Positions 26,820-35,490 of a stretch of DNA of 64,000 nt are shown one piece after another. The DNA lies in contig NZ_JODS01000022.1 in assembly GCF_000718025.1 (NCBI RefSeq), positions 1-64,000 on the forward strand, in the 5' to 3' direction. Under the pieces are notes generated by a model. The model was not told where the DNA came from. It worked only from the letters and a program-made list of their open reading frames with translations, and made no database searches. Position 1 is the first letter of the stretch, and every line of letters begins with the position of its first letter. A program made the translations under genes and the position numbers. Source of the stretch: Kitasatospora purpeofusca (lineage in GTDB: Bacteria; Actinomycetota; Actinomycetes; Streptomycetales; Streptomycetaceae).

Positions 26820-26858
26820 CGGCGGACCGCGGGGCCGTGGGGCGCCCGCGGTCCGCCG
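26820..26858 (+). terminator. 14-bp stem hairpin after the MMPL gene
   Basis: Arms 26820-26833 and 26845-26858 pair perfectly with an 11-base loop, starting 7 bp past the TAG stop of the exporter. No T run follows. Confidence 0.7.
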
Positions 26859-27281
26859 TCACGAGACCGACGAGCATTGACTCCCGCCCTTGGTGGACGG
26901 GAGCGGACAACGAGTGGGGCCTGTCCGGGGTACAACCTCGGTTCACACCCACTCAGGATCCACCGCACGCCACCCACAGCATCGCCTCGCGGCAGCAGTT
27001 GCCTCTTCTGCTGCTTACCGGGCACAGACCCTGGTTGCGAGACCAGGATCGACCACCGCAATCCGCACAGGGCCGAGGTGTCCTGGGCCGGGTTCCTGCG
27101 TTCCCTCCCCTCCCGAGCGCAGCCCGACCGGCAGCCGGCTGGTCATCGGCAATCACCGCACGAGTCCGGTCAGGGCGATCCGCAGGATTGTGCTCGGCAC
27201 TGTCTCTTCGCCGTGGACGAAGGCCACGTCCCGGCTCGGTCAGCCGTCGGAGAGGCAGCTGCGGAGCTGAACTCACTCAGA
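26859..27281. other. intergenic region with no clear gene
   Basis: About 420 bp between the exporter terminator and the 3' end of the minus-strand gene at 27282. Short frames exist on both strands without ribosome sites. A small inverted repeat CCTGGT-N6-ACCAGG (about 27030-27048) looks like a tRNA stem but no full cloverleaf could be built. GGTTCACACCC near 26940 is likewise not a normal T arm. Confidence 0.45.
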
Positions 27282-27764
27282 TCAGTTTTCTTCCGTCCCC
27301 GCCATCCCGCTCACTTCTGCGATTCCCTCCACCGTCGCACGGTCGCCCGCCCGCCGGCCTTCCACCGCGTCGAACCTGTCACGCAGTCGGCGCAGGCGGG
27401 TCGGGTCGGAGGCAACCTCCGGCGGTACGAGCGACATGGCCCCCTTGACCCACTCACCGTCACCGAGGTCGGCCACCACCCGGTCGGCGCGGTCCTCGTG
27501 CCCAGGTGCCATGGCACCGAGCAGGCCGAGGAGAACGAGCAGTTCGTGCTGCACGGCAGGTGTGAACAGCTCCCGCTCCTCGTCGCCCAGTTTCACCTCG
27601 ATCCGGCCTCCGCCGAGCTCGGCATAGCCGTACAGAAGGTCCCTCAGAAGCTTGAACTGCGGCTCGGGCATCAGGAGCTGGAGCGACTCTAGGTAGAGCC
27701 TCAGTCGCAGCGCCGCCAACTCCGATGGGTTCGCATCGCCGTCCTCGTGCTTGCCGTCCGCCAC
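27282..27764 (-). CDS. hypothetical protein
   Basis: Predicted 160-aa acidic soluble protein. It has a helical N-terminal half (LAALRLRLYLESLQLLM and PQFKLLRDLLYGYAEL), a beta hairpin GRIEVKLGDEERELFTP, and then helices VQHELLVLLGLLGAMAP and DPTRLRRLRDRFDAV. No catalytic motif, signal peptide or TM is seen. GTG at 27764 is preceded by GGGAGGGG at suitable distance, which supports a real gene. I do not recognise the family. Confidence 0.65.
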   Translation of the reverse strand: MADGKHEDGDANPSELAALRLRLYLESLQLLMPEPQFKLLRDLLYGYAELGGGRIEVKLGDEERELFTPAVQHELLVLLGLLGAMAPGHEDRADRVVADLGDGEWVKGAMSLVPPEVASDPTRLRRLRDRFDAVEGRRAGDRATVEGIAEVSGMAGTEEN

Positions 27765-27943
27765 CCGACCCCTCCCTGACGTGTCAGCCGACCGGCGTCA
27801 CCGCCGCCACCGGCCCCCCGATGGTACGGGGGCCCTCGGTCCGTCGAACAGGCCGGCCATGACGGGCAGATCTTTAGCGGCAGTCACGACTCTCACGAAC
27901 TCTACTGTGCTGCAGCTAAGTTACCGGCTCGGTGACGCATCCC

Positions 27944-28000
27944 GCGCCCGGCAGGCGGCGATCATGTCGCGGTACCAGGCGTACTGGGCCTGCGAACTGC
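27944..28000 (-). pseudogene. decayed 3'-end fragment of a GH1 beta-glucosidase
   Basis: On the minus strand this reads AQYAWYRDMIAACRAR, matching the C-terminus of the intact GH1 gene at 35812 (SYAWYRDLVAAHRAR). By eye the DNA agrees at about 38 of 47 positions, including 17 identical bases in a row. No more of the enzyme is present upstream or downstream. It lies in a 590-bp region (27765-28354) with no other gene that I can support. Confidence 0.45.
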
Positions 28001-28146
28001 TGACGGTGACCCAGTGTTTTCCTTGCGCACAAGCGTCCGTTTTCACCCCTCAGCCTTCATGGGCGCTCATCTGGCGTGGTCCAACGTGGTCCCAGGGCCG
28101 GTGCTTCGCGCCCACGTGGCACGGGGTCACGGAACGCATGCGGACA

Positions 28147-28194
28147 ATCCGCGACACCGCCCTCGCCCGCGACGGCGAGGGCGTTGTCGCGGAC
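28147..28194. other. long imperfect hairpin upstream of the ribB leader
   Basis: Two 20-bp arms (about 28148-28167 and 28174-28193) pair with one mismatch around a 6-base loop. It lies 160 bp before the FMN riboswitch and may be a terminator that isolates the ribB transcript, or part of its promoter region. Confidence 0.4.
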
Positions 28195-28354
28195 GACCTG
28201 CGTTGCTGGAGGTGTTCGTCTCGGTGCGGGTCGCCCTCGGGAGAGCAAGCGGGAAGTCGATGTGACGGACCGTCCCCCAGCCACCGACTTGTTGCCTCCT
28301 TCGGGGCACACATCCACAACCCGGGGCACACGTGTCATGATCGGTCTGAGTGTT

Positions 28355-28485
28355 CGCGCGCTCCGGGGTCGGTGCAATTCCGAACCGGCGGTCAAAGTCC
28401 GCGACCCAGCCGAAGCCATCGGCTGGTTGACCTGGTGAAACTCCAGGACCGACGGTGAAAGTCCGGATGGAAGGCAGTGCGCGGC
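28355..28485 (+). ncRNA. FMN riboswitch (RFN element)
   Basis: The sequence carries the conserved RFN blocks in order: a P1 strand GCGCGC, CTCCGGGGTCGGTGCAATTC (28361-28380), CCGGCGGTCAAAGTCCGCGA (from about 28386), a variable P3 arm, then GACCTGGTGAAACTCCAGGA, GACGGTGAAAGTCCG and GGATGGAAG, closed by the second P1 strand GTGCGC. It lies 250 bp upstream of ribB on the same strand, the expected place. High FMN should lower ribB expression. The platform (about 28486-28733) could act on transcription or translation; no T-run terminator is seen. Confidence 0.92.
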
Positions 28486-28733
28486 GACACCGTGTCCGGC
28501 CGGTAGTGGGCTTGCCGCCCCACCGTACGGACCTGGTGCTCGCTTTCCCCGGAACGGCGTCTGTGCACGGGGGCGAGCTGCCGTTCGCCGTCCCTCCCCG
28601 CGCACTCGGCGCCGTCCATTGTGGAGGGCCGTGCGCGCAAGCATGTGTCTTTCCGGATGGCCGCGTTCTCTCGCAGACCAGTGAACCCTCCGGACCTCCC
28701 GGTCCAGGGTTTCCCGACCTCAGGAGAGAGCAG

Positions 28734-29381
28734 ATGGCAACCACGCGTTTCCCACGAGCCGACCGCCTGCAGCAGGTTGAGCAAGCGATCGAGGCCTTCC
28801 GCCGTGGCGCTTTCGTGATCGTCTTCGACGACGAGTCCCGCGAGAACGAAGGCGACCTCATGGTGGCTGCCGAGTACACCCACGAGACCGCGCTGCGGTA
28901 CATGCTCGACCACACCTCCGGCGTGGTCTGCGCGGCCGTGCCGTTCGAGCGGTGCGAGGAACTCGACCTGCCGCAGATGGCGGCGGAGAACTCCGGTCTG
29001 CACGGCACGGCCTTCACCGTCTCGGTGGACCTGATCGCCGGTGGAACCACCGGCATCCCGGTCGAGGAGCGGGCGCGCACCGTGCAGGCGCTGGCCGACC
29101 CGGCCGTCGCGCCGGGCGACTTCGCCCGGCCGGGCCACGTCTTCCCGGTGCGCGCCGCTCGCGGCGGCGTGCTGGAGCGCGACGGCCACACCGAGGCCGG
29201 GGTGGACCTGTCCCGCCTGGCGGGGCTCTCCGGTGTGACCGCCATGTGCGAGGTCGTCCGGCCGGACTGGCGCATGGCCCGCCTCCACGACCTGCAGCAA
29301 CTCGCCGCGCGCGACGGGCTGGTGCTGATCTCGGTGGGCGACCTGGTGGCCTACCGGCTGGCCACCGAGCCCCCTGTCTGA
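28734..29381 (+). CDS. ribB: 3,4-dihydroxy-2-butanone-4-phosphate synthase
   Basis: Predicted 215-aa enzyme that turns ribulose 5-phosphate into 3,4-dihydroxy-2-butanone 4-phosphate and formate for riboflavin synthesis. DDESRENEGDLMVAAE (residues about 34-49) is the acidic metal-binding loop, GTAFTVSVDL and GHVFPVRA are family blocks, and DGHTEAGVDLSRLAG carries the catalytic His region. Length fits a stand-alone RibB; no RibA domain is fused. ATG at 28734 follows AGGAGAG. It sits alone behind the FMN riboswitch, apart from other rib genes, so it is controlled by flavin level independently of the main rib operon. Confidence 0.95.
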   Translation: MATTRFPRADRLQQVEQAIEAFRRGAFVIVFDDESRENEGDLMVAAEYTHETALRYMLDHTSGVVCAAVPFERCEELDLPQMAAENSGLHGTAFTVSVDLIAGGTTGIPVEERARTVQALADPAVAPGDFARPGHVFPVRAARGGVLERDGHTEAGVDLSRLAGLSGVTAMCEVVRPDWRMARLHDLQQLAARDGLVLISVGDLVAYRLATEPPV

Positions 29382-29489
29382 GCGTCCCGACGTTCCTCGA
29401 TCCGATCGAGGACGGAGGACGATCCCCGTGCGCAGTTCCCACCGGTCCGTCCGGCTCCGGCGGTACATCACGGCCGGCCGGGTCGGATC

Positions 29490-30878
29490 TCACGGGTTCT
29501 GCTGCCCGCGGTCGGGTACGGCGTGCGCCGGGGGGCGTTCGGCCAGTCGCTCCAGGAGTTCCCGCACGTCCGGGTGGCCGGCGTGGGGGGCCAGGTAGCG
29601 GCGGAAGCGGTTGGCGAGTCCGGGCAGGAAACCGCCGGTACGGTCGATGGCGCGGCGGATCGTGGCTGCGGCCTCGTCGATCCGTCCGGCGTCCAGCTGG
29701 GCCTCGACGGCCGGGCACAGTTGGACGGGGTCGTAGGGGCTCGGGGACCGGTCCGGGGCCGCTCGGTCGCCGAGCAGGGCACTGAAGCAGGACAGTGCGC
29801 GGGTGGGCTGCCCCAGACGCAGCCAGGTGTGGCCGCGGGAGAAGTCGAGGTAGTCCTCGTTGATGTTGCCGCTGGTGGGATCGGCTTCCGGGTCCCACTG
29901 CGGTGAGGCCGCGGCGAGGGCGTGTTCGGCGCGGTCCAGGGCGCGCAGGCCGGCGGTGCGTTGGGCGAGCCGGGCGGAGAGGACGGACTGACGGGCGTGC
30001 AGCTTGACGGCCAGACGTGGCGTGGGGCGGGGGACGATCGCGCGGGCGGCCCGGAGCAGGGAGAGCGCGTCGCGGGGGTCGCCGCGGCGCAGGTGGCGGT
30101 AGCAGAGCTGGGTGAGGTAGGCGACGGTGTGATGCGGTGCTCCGGCGGCAGAGGCCGCACGGATCGCCGCGAGGTTGTAGCGCTCGGTCCAGGCTTCGTC
30201 TCCCGCGACGTGACTGGTCCAAGTGCACAGGGTGGCGGTGCGGGCGCACAGCAGGAGCAGTCGGGTGCCGGTGGCGCGGTCGTATCCGTGGCTGGTCAGC
30301 AGATCGGTGATCAGCCGGTACTCGGTGCGGGCGGCGAGGTAGAGGGCGTGCTGGGGGACGGGGCTGCCGGTTTCGAGTCGTTCGAGGGCGAGAATGCGCT
30401 GCTCGGCCCAGACGAGTGCTTCGGGGGCGATGCGGGGACCGCCGCGTTCGGGCGGGCGGGCTCCACCTGCGAGGGCTGCGAGGACGCCGCGGATCTGGGC
30501 GGTGAGGCAGGAGCCGGTGGCGATCAGCGCGGCGCCGGGCTCCCCCGCCGCGGCCGCGGTGAGCCGGGAGACGGCGACGGCGCCCTGCGGGGACCACGGC
30601 TGCTGGAGGAGGTCGTCGTCCCCGGTGGCGGCCATGAGCCATTGCGGCCATCCCAGACGCAGCACGATGCCCTCGTCCACCTGGTGGATACGGGCCATGG
30701 CGAGCTGGGCAGTGAACTCGGGGGCAATCCGCCCGGATTCCCATCGGGACACCTTCTCCCGCCGCGCGGCCATCTGTCCGTGCCCGAGCTCCGCGTGGGT
30801 CCTGGCGATCAGCCGGGCGTAGGCGGCCTGCGAGAGGCCGGTCGCGGTTCTCAGCGCGACCAGGGGGTGCGTTGCCAT
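29490..30878 (-). CDS. XRE-type helix-turn-helix regulator with TPR-like tail
   Basis: Predicted 462-aa regulator. Residues 1-60 hold the helix-turn-helix (PLVALRTATGLSQAAYARL, then EKVSRWESGRIAPE). The remaining 400 residues are helical repeats with TPR-like spacing, for example DALSLLRAARAIV and ALDRAEHALAAAS. This arrangement occurs in many Streptomyces regulators of development or specialised metabolism. ATG at 30878 gives the helix-turn-helix right at the start; a longer frame would add a non-conserved leader. It runs convergent to ribB with 108 bp between. No partner gene or ligand can be named. Confidence 0.8.
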   Translation of the reverse strand: MATHPLVALRTATGLSQAAYARLIARTHAELGHGQMAARREKVSRWESGRIAPEFTAQLAMARIHQVDEGIVLRLGWPQWLMAATGDDDLLQQPWSPQGAVAVSRLTAAAAGEPGAALIATGSCLTAQIRGVLAALAGGARPPERGGPRIAPEALVWAEQRILALERLETGSPVPQHALYLAARTEYRLITDLLTSHGYDRATGTRLLLLCARTATLCTWTSHVAGDEAWTERYNLAAIRAASAAGAPHHTVAYLTQLCYRHLRRGDPRDALSLLRAARAIVPRPTPRLAVKLHARQSVLSARLAQRTAGLRALDRAEHALAAASPQWDPEADPTSGNINEDYLDFSRGHTWLRLGQPTRALSCFSALLGDRAAPDRSPSPYDPVQLCPAVEAQLDAGRIDEAAATIRRAIDRTGGFLPGLANRFRRYLAPHAGHPDVRELLERLAERPPAHAVPDRGQQNP

Positions 30879-31062
30879 GTCGATGCGCCTCCGACGCCCG
30901 CCGGATCCTGTCGGCGGACTACGGGAATTCGGTCGAAACGTCGACCAAGATCCAATCAATCGTAACAAGTTGACTGCGGAGCGTCAACGAGCTGAGTGGT
31001 AGCCCAGGCGCCCTGTTCCGCCCTGATCTCCCGCCCCATTCATTCCGGCAGACGCATCGGCA

Positions 31063-31112
31063 CCTCGCGCGAGTGCTCGGACGGGAAAACCCGTCCGAGC
31101 ACTCGCGCGAGG
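31063..31112 (-). terminator. perfect 23-bp stem hairpin
   Basis: Arms 31063-31085 and 31090-31112 are perfectly complementary with an AAAA loop (TTTT on the minus strand). It starts 6 bp beyond the stop of the minus-strand gene at 31119. It is the longest perfect stem in the window. Confidence 0.85.
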
Positions 31113-31118
31113 GAAGGG

Positions 31119-31619
31119 CTAGAAGGGAGACCCTCCGTGCCCGATGATCGACTTGAGCATTCCGGGTGACCCCACCCCGTATGCGCCGACGAGCGCGTAG
31201 CCGAGCGCGGCCTCACCAGGGGTGAGGGCGGTCCGGGATGCCCAGGAAGCCGTGATCGAGCCCATGGGCGTCCGCTCGAACACGGCCAGCTCAGCCCCGT
31301 TCCGGGTGAAGCGGGTGAGGCTTTCCGAGACAGGCGCGAACACGTAGGAGGCGTCGCAGAACTCGACGTCGACGCGGTACGACCTGCGGGTGGCGAACCC
31401 TGTTCCAGGAACGACCCGGCCCGATTCGTTCCCCACTGTCAGCACGATCTGCTGCGGGTCACGGGTGCCGATGGGCGATGGGTCACCGGCCACGGACCCT
31501 TCGCGGCGCATCATGGTCGTATCCGGCAGGGAGGAGGATCGGACATCGATCACCCCTCGCTCGCGATCCACAGAGATCTCCACCCGTCCGTGGAGTGGGT
31601 CACCGATCACCAGGTCCAT
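31119..31619 (-). CDS. hypothetical protein
   Basis: Predicted 166-aa soluble protein. It opens with LVIGDPLHGRVEISVDRER, has a beta-rich middle (QQIVLTVGNESGRVV, YRVDVEFCDASYVFAPV) and ends in a hydrophobic Gly-rich segment (TPGEAALGYALVGAYGVGSPG). ATG at 31619 is preceded by AAGGAG at good spacing, and a strong terminator follows, so this is probably a real single gene. Its family is not recognised. The neighbouring minus-strand secreted gene begins 58 bp beyond its start and is likely separate. Confidence 0.68.
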   Translation of the reverse strand: MDLVIGDPLHGRVEISVDRERGVIDVRSSSLPDTTMMRREGSVAGDPSPIGTRDPQQIVLTVGNESGRVVPGTGFATRRSYRVDVEFCDASYVFAPVSESLTRFTRNGAELAVFERTPMGSITASWASRTALTPGEAALGYALVGAYGVGSPGMLKSIIGHGGSPF

Positions 31620-31676
31620 TCACCCGGCTCCTTTCCTAGCGCCTTCCTGCTGTGCAAGCGAATCATGCACAGTGGG

Positions 31677-32015
31677 TCAACGGGTCTCGAACGAAAACCC
31701 TGCCGTGCTGGAGCTGAACCCACACATCGCGACAGACTGCTCGCCTATCTTCTGCCACGGTCCCCATACGGAGAACGTGACGTCATGGGCATTGTTACGG
31801 CCACGCAAAACAGTACATTTGATCACGGCGCGATGCTCCTTCATCTCCCTCGGCCCGGGACTGATGCACCACGAGGTCGCCTTCCCCCGCCCCAGGTCCA
31901 GCTCGGCCTTGACGAAACATGCGGCAGGCTGCGCGGAGGCCGTCGCGGGGACCGCCACGGCAGCGCCGCCCGCGACCACCGCGACGACGGCCACCCTGAA
32001 GAAAGTACTGCGCAT
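31677..32015 (-). CDS. small secreted protein
   Basis: Predicted 112-aa exported protein. MRSTFFRVAVVAVVAGGAA is a signal peptide, with cleavage likely after ATASA near residue 28. The mature part has four Cys residues (ACFVKAEL, SWCISPG, IKCTVLRG and AMCGFSS), which could form two disulfides, and a beta-rich pattern. ATG at 32015 is preceded by GGGAGGG; a longer in-frame start would hide the signal peptide. Its role is unknown. Confidence 0.75.
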   Translation of the reverse strand: MRSTFFRVAVVAVVAGGAAVAVPATASAQPAACFVKAELDLGRGKATSWCISPGPREMKEHRAVIKCTVLRGRNNAHDVTFSVWGPWQKIGEQSVAMCGFSSSTAGFSFETR

Positions 32016-32138
32016 TTCTTTTGTCCCTCCCGAAAATCTGGCAAACCAGCCGGACCCTGGACTTCCATCGATGGAATCCCGGCTCGTTTTGCACAACCTA
32101 GACGCCGCCGGGCGCCGCATTCAAAAACAGGAAGCAAC

Positions 32139-32372
32139 TCAGGAGGCACGCTTCTCCCGCTTGACGGCCGACGCACTTCTGGACAGGTGGTCCGGGCGGA
32201 TTTTGAGCGGACCGACAGACGACAGTGCCTTGAAGCCGTGGTGGTAGAAGGTGTCGAGGAGCAGCCACCGATCCTGGTTCGCCACCTTCACCGACTGCGG
32301 GAAGCCCTGCGGACCCTCACCGACATCGGCAGGCTCCGGCGCGACCCCGTGAGCGGCCTTCGCCTGTCACCA
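32139..32372 (-). pseudogene. orphan 3' fragment of an unidentified gene
   Basis: On the minus strand a frame of about 75 codons reads protein-like sequence, including GFPQSVKVANQDRWLLLD and TFYHHGFKALSSVGPLK, and ends at TGA 32139-32141. An in-frame stop lies just upstream and no start codon fits, so it looks like the tail of a gene whose front is gone. I do not recognise the family. The rest of the stretch 32016-32707 shows no gene. Confidence 0.35.
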
Positions 32373-32707
32373 CCGGTTCCACTCCGACCGGCTCGGCCTC
32401 AGCCACCAGGACCAGGCGCTGCTGGCCCCCTCGCACCGCTGAGGGTTCCGCGGCGGACCGTGGCATGCGTGCGCGCCCCGCGCCGCCCCGGCCTTCGACC
32501 CCCCCAGGGGGTGTCGAGGGTCTGCGTCGTGCAGGGCCGACAGCTGGAGGCACTGCGGCGGCAGGACCCTTCCCTTCTGCGGCAGATTCCCCCGGTACGC
32601 CGGTGGACTTCCTGGCAATCGGTCGCGGCGTGACCGCAGTTCCAGGGGGAACCGACCAGTGTCAGCGGCATCTCGCATGGGCGCCGTCCGCACGGACCGG
32701 GCGGATT

Positions 32708-33316
32708 TCAGGGTGTCCGGACGAGGCCGCCATCGATGACGGAGTCGCTGCCGGTGACGTTACCCGCCCGGTCGCCGGCCAGCAGCACGACCAGATCGGC
32801 GACCTCCTGGGGGAGGCTGAAGCAGCCGATCGCCGACTGCGGGACGGCGGCTCGAGCGATGTCCTCCGGATCTCCGCCCGCCGCTTTCGCGACAGTCGCG
32901 GCGACGCCGTCGTCACCGAGCCACAGCGCTGTGGACACCGGCCCGGGGCTGACTGTGTTCACCCGCACTCCGCGCGGACCGACCTCCTTGGAGAGGGCCT
33001 TGCAGAAGTTTGAGAGCGCCGCCTTGGCCGCGCAGTAGTCGATGATCGTCGGGTCGGGCAGGAACGCGTTGACCGAGCTCACGGTCACGATTGAGGCGTT
33101 GCCGCGCTCGATCAGACGGGGCAGGGCCGCTCGGGCGGTTCGGACTGCGGCGAGAAAGTTGATCGTCAGTCCCTGGATCCAGTCGTCGTCGGTGACCGAC
33201 AGGAGACCGGTCAGCCGGAGGCGTACCGCGCCGACGTTTAGGTCGACGGACACCGGGTGCACCTGCGGGGCGAGCTCGGTCAGCGGACCGGTGATACCGC
33301 GCGCTACCGCGACCAC
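32708..33316 (-). pseudogene. truncated short-chain dehydrogenase (SDR)
   Basis: Predicted remnant of about 200 codons. The catalytic part is intact: IVTVSSVNAFLPDPTII and the YxxxK motif in DYCAAKAALSNF, then RVNTVSPGPVSTALWLGDD and the family ending VTGSDSVIDGGLV. Upstream, the nucleotide-binding TGxxxGxG segment is missing, and strand VAVARGITGPL runs straight into NVGAVRLRLTGLL, so about 30 residues before the usual NNVGA are also lost. The upstream end is fused in frame to a broken IS5-type transposase at about 33318. It should be inactive. The intact form would be an NAD(P)H-dependent oxidoreductase. Confidence 0.75.
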
Positions 33317-33317
33317 G

Positions 33318-33957
33318 TTTAGCAGGCGGCGGTACTCGTCGTAGTCGTAGCCCCGGTCGGCGAAGAGCCGCCGGAGCCTGCGGCGGGGGGTGTCCTCGGA
33401 GTCCTCGGATCGGCGGTATCGCGTCCAGCAGGGGCAGCAGTCGGGTGATGTCGTGACGGTTGCCTCCGGTGAGCGTCACGGCGAGCGGGGTGCCGCAACG
33501 GTCCACGATCACATAGTGTTCGGGGCCGAGTCGGGCACGGTCGGCGGGTGAGGGGCCGACATGATCCTCCCTTTGAGAGCTCGGACGTGTGAGCCGTCCA
33601 CGGCGCAGTCGTCCAGGCCCAGCAGGTCCGTGCGGCGCAGTGCGGTCAGCAGTGCGGCATGCCGACGGGGCCAAATGCCGGCCTCGGTCCAGTCCCGCAG
33701 GCGGCGCCAGGCCGTGACTCCGGAGCAGCCCACGGCCCGCACGGGGACATCGCGCCATGCGACACCGGTCCGCAGCACGTGGATGATGCCCGCCGGGGCC
33801 GCCGCCCGGTCCGGGACCCGCAGTCGCCCGGGGTGGCGGTGGCGTCGTTCGGGAGCGGGCGGCAGCAGCGGAGCCACCCGCCCCCACAGGTCATCCGGGC
33901 ACAAGAGCAACACGCACCCGGACAGCCTGCCGACCAAGACTCATTTTGAAACGATCA
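33318..33957 (-). mobile_element. decayed IS5-family insertion sequence
   Basis: Remnant IS on the minus strand. The first frame (start 33937) reads DDLWGRVAPLLPP, GVAWRDVPVRAVGC and LDDCAVDGSHVRALKG, the IS5-type N-terminus with the first catalytic Asp. The next blocks, GPSPADRARLGPEHYVIVD, GTPLAVTLTGGNRHD and LLPLLDAIPP, lie in the -1 frame after an AAAGGG slip site at 33569-33574, as in IS5 members made by programmed frameshift. A later indel returns to the first frame with FADRGYDYDEYRRLL. The part with the last catalytic Glu is missing where the SDR fragment begins. One inverted-repeat-like end, GACTCATTTTGAAACGATCA, is present at 33938-33957; the other end is lost. The element is not active. 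Confidence 0.75.
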
Positions 33958-35490
33958 GTTGACCGCGCGCAGGGCGTTGACGATGCCGAAGCCGTAGAAC
34001 CCGTTGACCCGCTTGCCGCCCACGCAGACGGCGTCCGCGGTGGCCTCACCGGCTCCGGCGGTACCGGCGGCCGGGGCCGTCGGGCAACCCGGGTTGTCCG
34101 CCTGGGCCTTGAGCATCGCCTGCAACTGCTCCGGGGTCGCGTGCGGGTGGGCGGACTTCAGCAACGCCGCCACACCGGCGACGTGGGGCGTGGCCATGGA
34201 CGTGCCCTGCTCGTAGCCGTACTGGTTGTTCGGCAACGTCGACAGGATGCCGCCGCTCTTGGACGGCGTGTCCGAAGCGACGTACTGGTCGCCGCCCGGC
34301 GCCGCGACGTCGATCACACCGAGGCCGTAGTTGGAGTAGTACGCCCGCGTGTTCGTGGGGCCGGTCGCGCTGACCGTGACGACGCCCGGCAGTTGCGCGG
34401 GCAGGTCCCAGCAGGTGTGCGGGTCGACCGTCCGGCTCGACGGGGTGGAGTCGTCGGGGCTGCCGCCGTCGGTGAAACCGTCGGAGGCCAGGTCGTGGTT
34501 GGCGTTGCCGGCCCCGGCGACATTGAGGGTGCCCTTGCGCTGCGCGTAGAGCTGGGCGCGGTCGACCGCGTCGATGATGGCCTTCTGGTCGGGGTCGTCC
34601 AGGCAGTTGTACTGCCAAGGGTCCACGTAGTAGCTGTTGTTGGTGATCTGCACGCCGTGGTCGGCGGCGAACACGAAGGCGCAGACCACGCTCTCGGCGT
34701 AGATCAGCTGGCGCGGAGTGGGCTGGGAGACCGTGATCCCGGAGACCTTCACCCCGGGCGCTACGCCCGCGACGCCGACGCCGTTGCGGGCCGCGGCGAT
34801 CGTGCCCGCCACGTGGGTGCCGTGGAAGTAGTTTGGGTCGACCGGCCGCCAGGCGCCGTACGTGGTGTCGGCCTTGCCGCCGGCGCAGTTCGCGGACTGC
34901 GAGGGGGAGAAGTTCAGGGCGAGGTCCGGGTGGGTGTCGTCGACGCCGGTGTCGATCACGGCCACCGTGACGTTCCCGCTGCCCGGGTCGATCTTCGCGG
35001 CCTGGTCCGCGCCGATCGCCCGCAGCGCCCACTGCTCGGCTTCGAGGGGTTCGGCGCCGCTGCCGGACGCCTTCCCTATGCTCGCGACCTCGGTTGCGGA
35101 CAGAGGCCGCACCAGGCCCGTGTCGCCCGCCCCCGCCGGGCTCAGCGGCGAGGTCCGCGTGGCCCCCGCCGACTGCACGCCGGGCACCGCGCGCATGCGC
35201 CGGGCGAAGTCGGGATTCGCCGAGTGGACGACGATGACGCCGATCCCGTCGTAGGTGACGACGATGCTGCCGCCGGCCGCGGTGACGGCCCGCTGCACCG
35301 CTGCGATCGTGCGACGGTCGGTCCTGGTGTTGACCACGTACGCCAGGGCGTTCGCGTCCGCGGCCCGCTCGGCGACCTGCGCCCGGGGAGCCGCCGAGGC
35401 CGTCGCGGGGAGGGCCCCGAGCGAGGCGGTCAGCGACAGCACGACCGGTGCGGCCAGGCCGAGCCGGAGTAAGGAATCTATTCGAGCCAT
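33955..35490 (-). CDS. secreted subtilisin-like serine protease (S8 family)
   Basis: Predicted 511-aa exported protease. A signal peptide (LLRLGLAAPVVLSLTASLG) ends at ATASA. An inhibitor-like prodomain covers about residues 40-130. The catalytic domain shows VAVIDTGVDDTHPDL (Asp), FHGTHVAGTIA (His), ITNNSYY (oxyanion Asn region) and GTSMATPHVAGVAALL (Ser). The C-terminus is short and has no transmembrane anchor, so it is not a mycosin of the type VII system. ATG at 35490 follows GGAGAG. The stop codon abuts the end of the IS remnant, yet the protein end GFGIVNALRAVN looks natural. Confidence 0.92.
   Translation of the reverse strand: MARIDSLLRLGLAAPVVLSLTASLGALPATASAAPRAQVAERAADANALAYVVNTRTDRRTIAAVQRAVTAAGGSIVVTYDGIGVIVVHSANPDFARRMRAVPGVQSAGATRTSPLSPAGAGDTGLVRPLSATEVASIGKASGSGAEPLEAEQWALRAIGADQAAKIDPGSGNVTVAVIDTGVDDTHPDLALNFSPSQSANCAGGKADTTYGAWRPVDPNYFHGTHVAGTIAAARNGVGVAGVAPGVKVSGITVSQPTPRQLIYAESVVCAFVFAADHGVQITNNSYYVDPWQYNCLDDPDQKAIIDAVDRAQLYAQRKGTLNVAGAGNANHDLASDGFTDGGSPDDSTPSSRTVDPHTCWDLPAQLPGVVTVSATGPTNTRAYYSNYGLGVIDVAAPGGDQYVASDTPSKSGGILSTLPNNQYGYEQGTSMATPHVAGVAALLKSAHPHATPEQLQAMLKAQADNPGCPTAPAAGTAGAGEATADAVCVGGKRVNGFYGFGIVNALRAVN

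Noticed and set aside
27030..27048. tRNA gene
   Set aside because: Only one short stem fits; D and T arms and an acceptor stem could not be found.
33955..35490. The S8 protease as the mycosin of the type VII locus
   Set aside because: It has no C-terminal membrane anchor, has a classic secreted prodomain and lies apart from the EccC gene.
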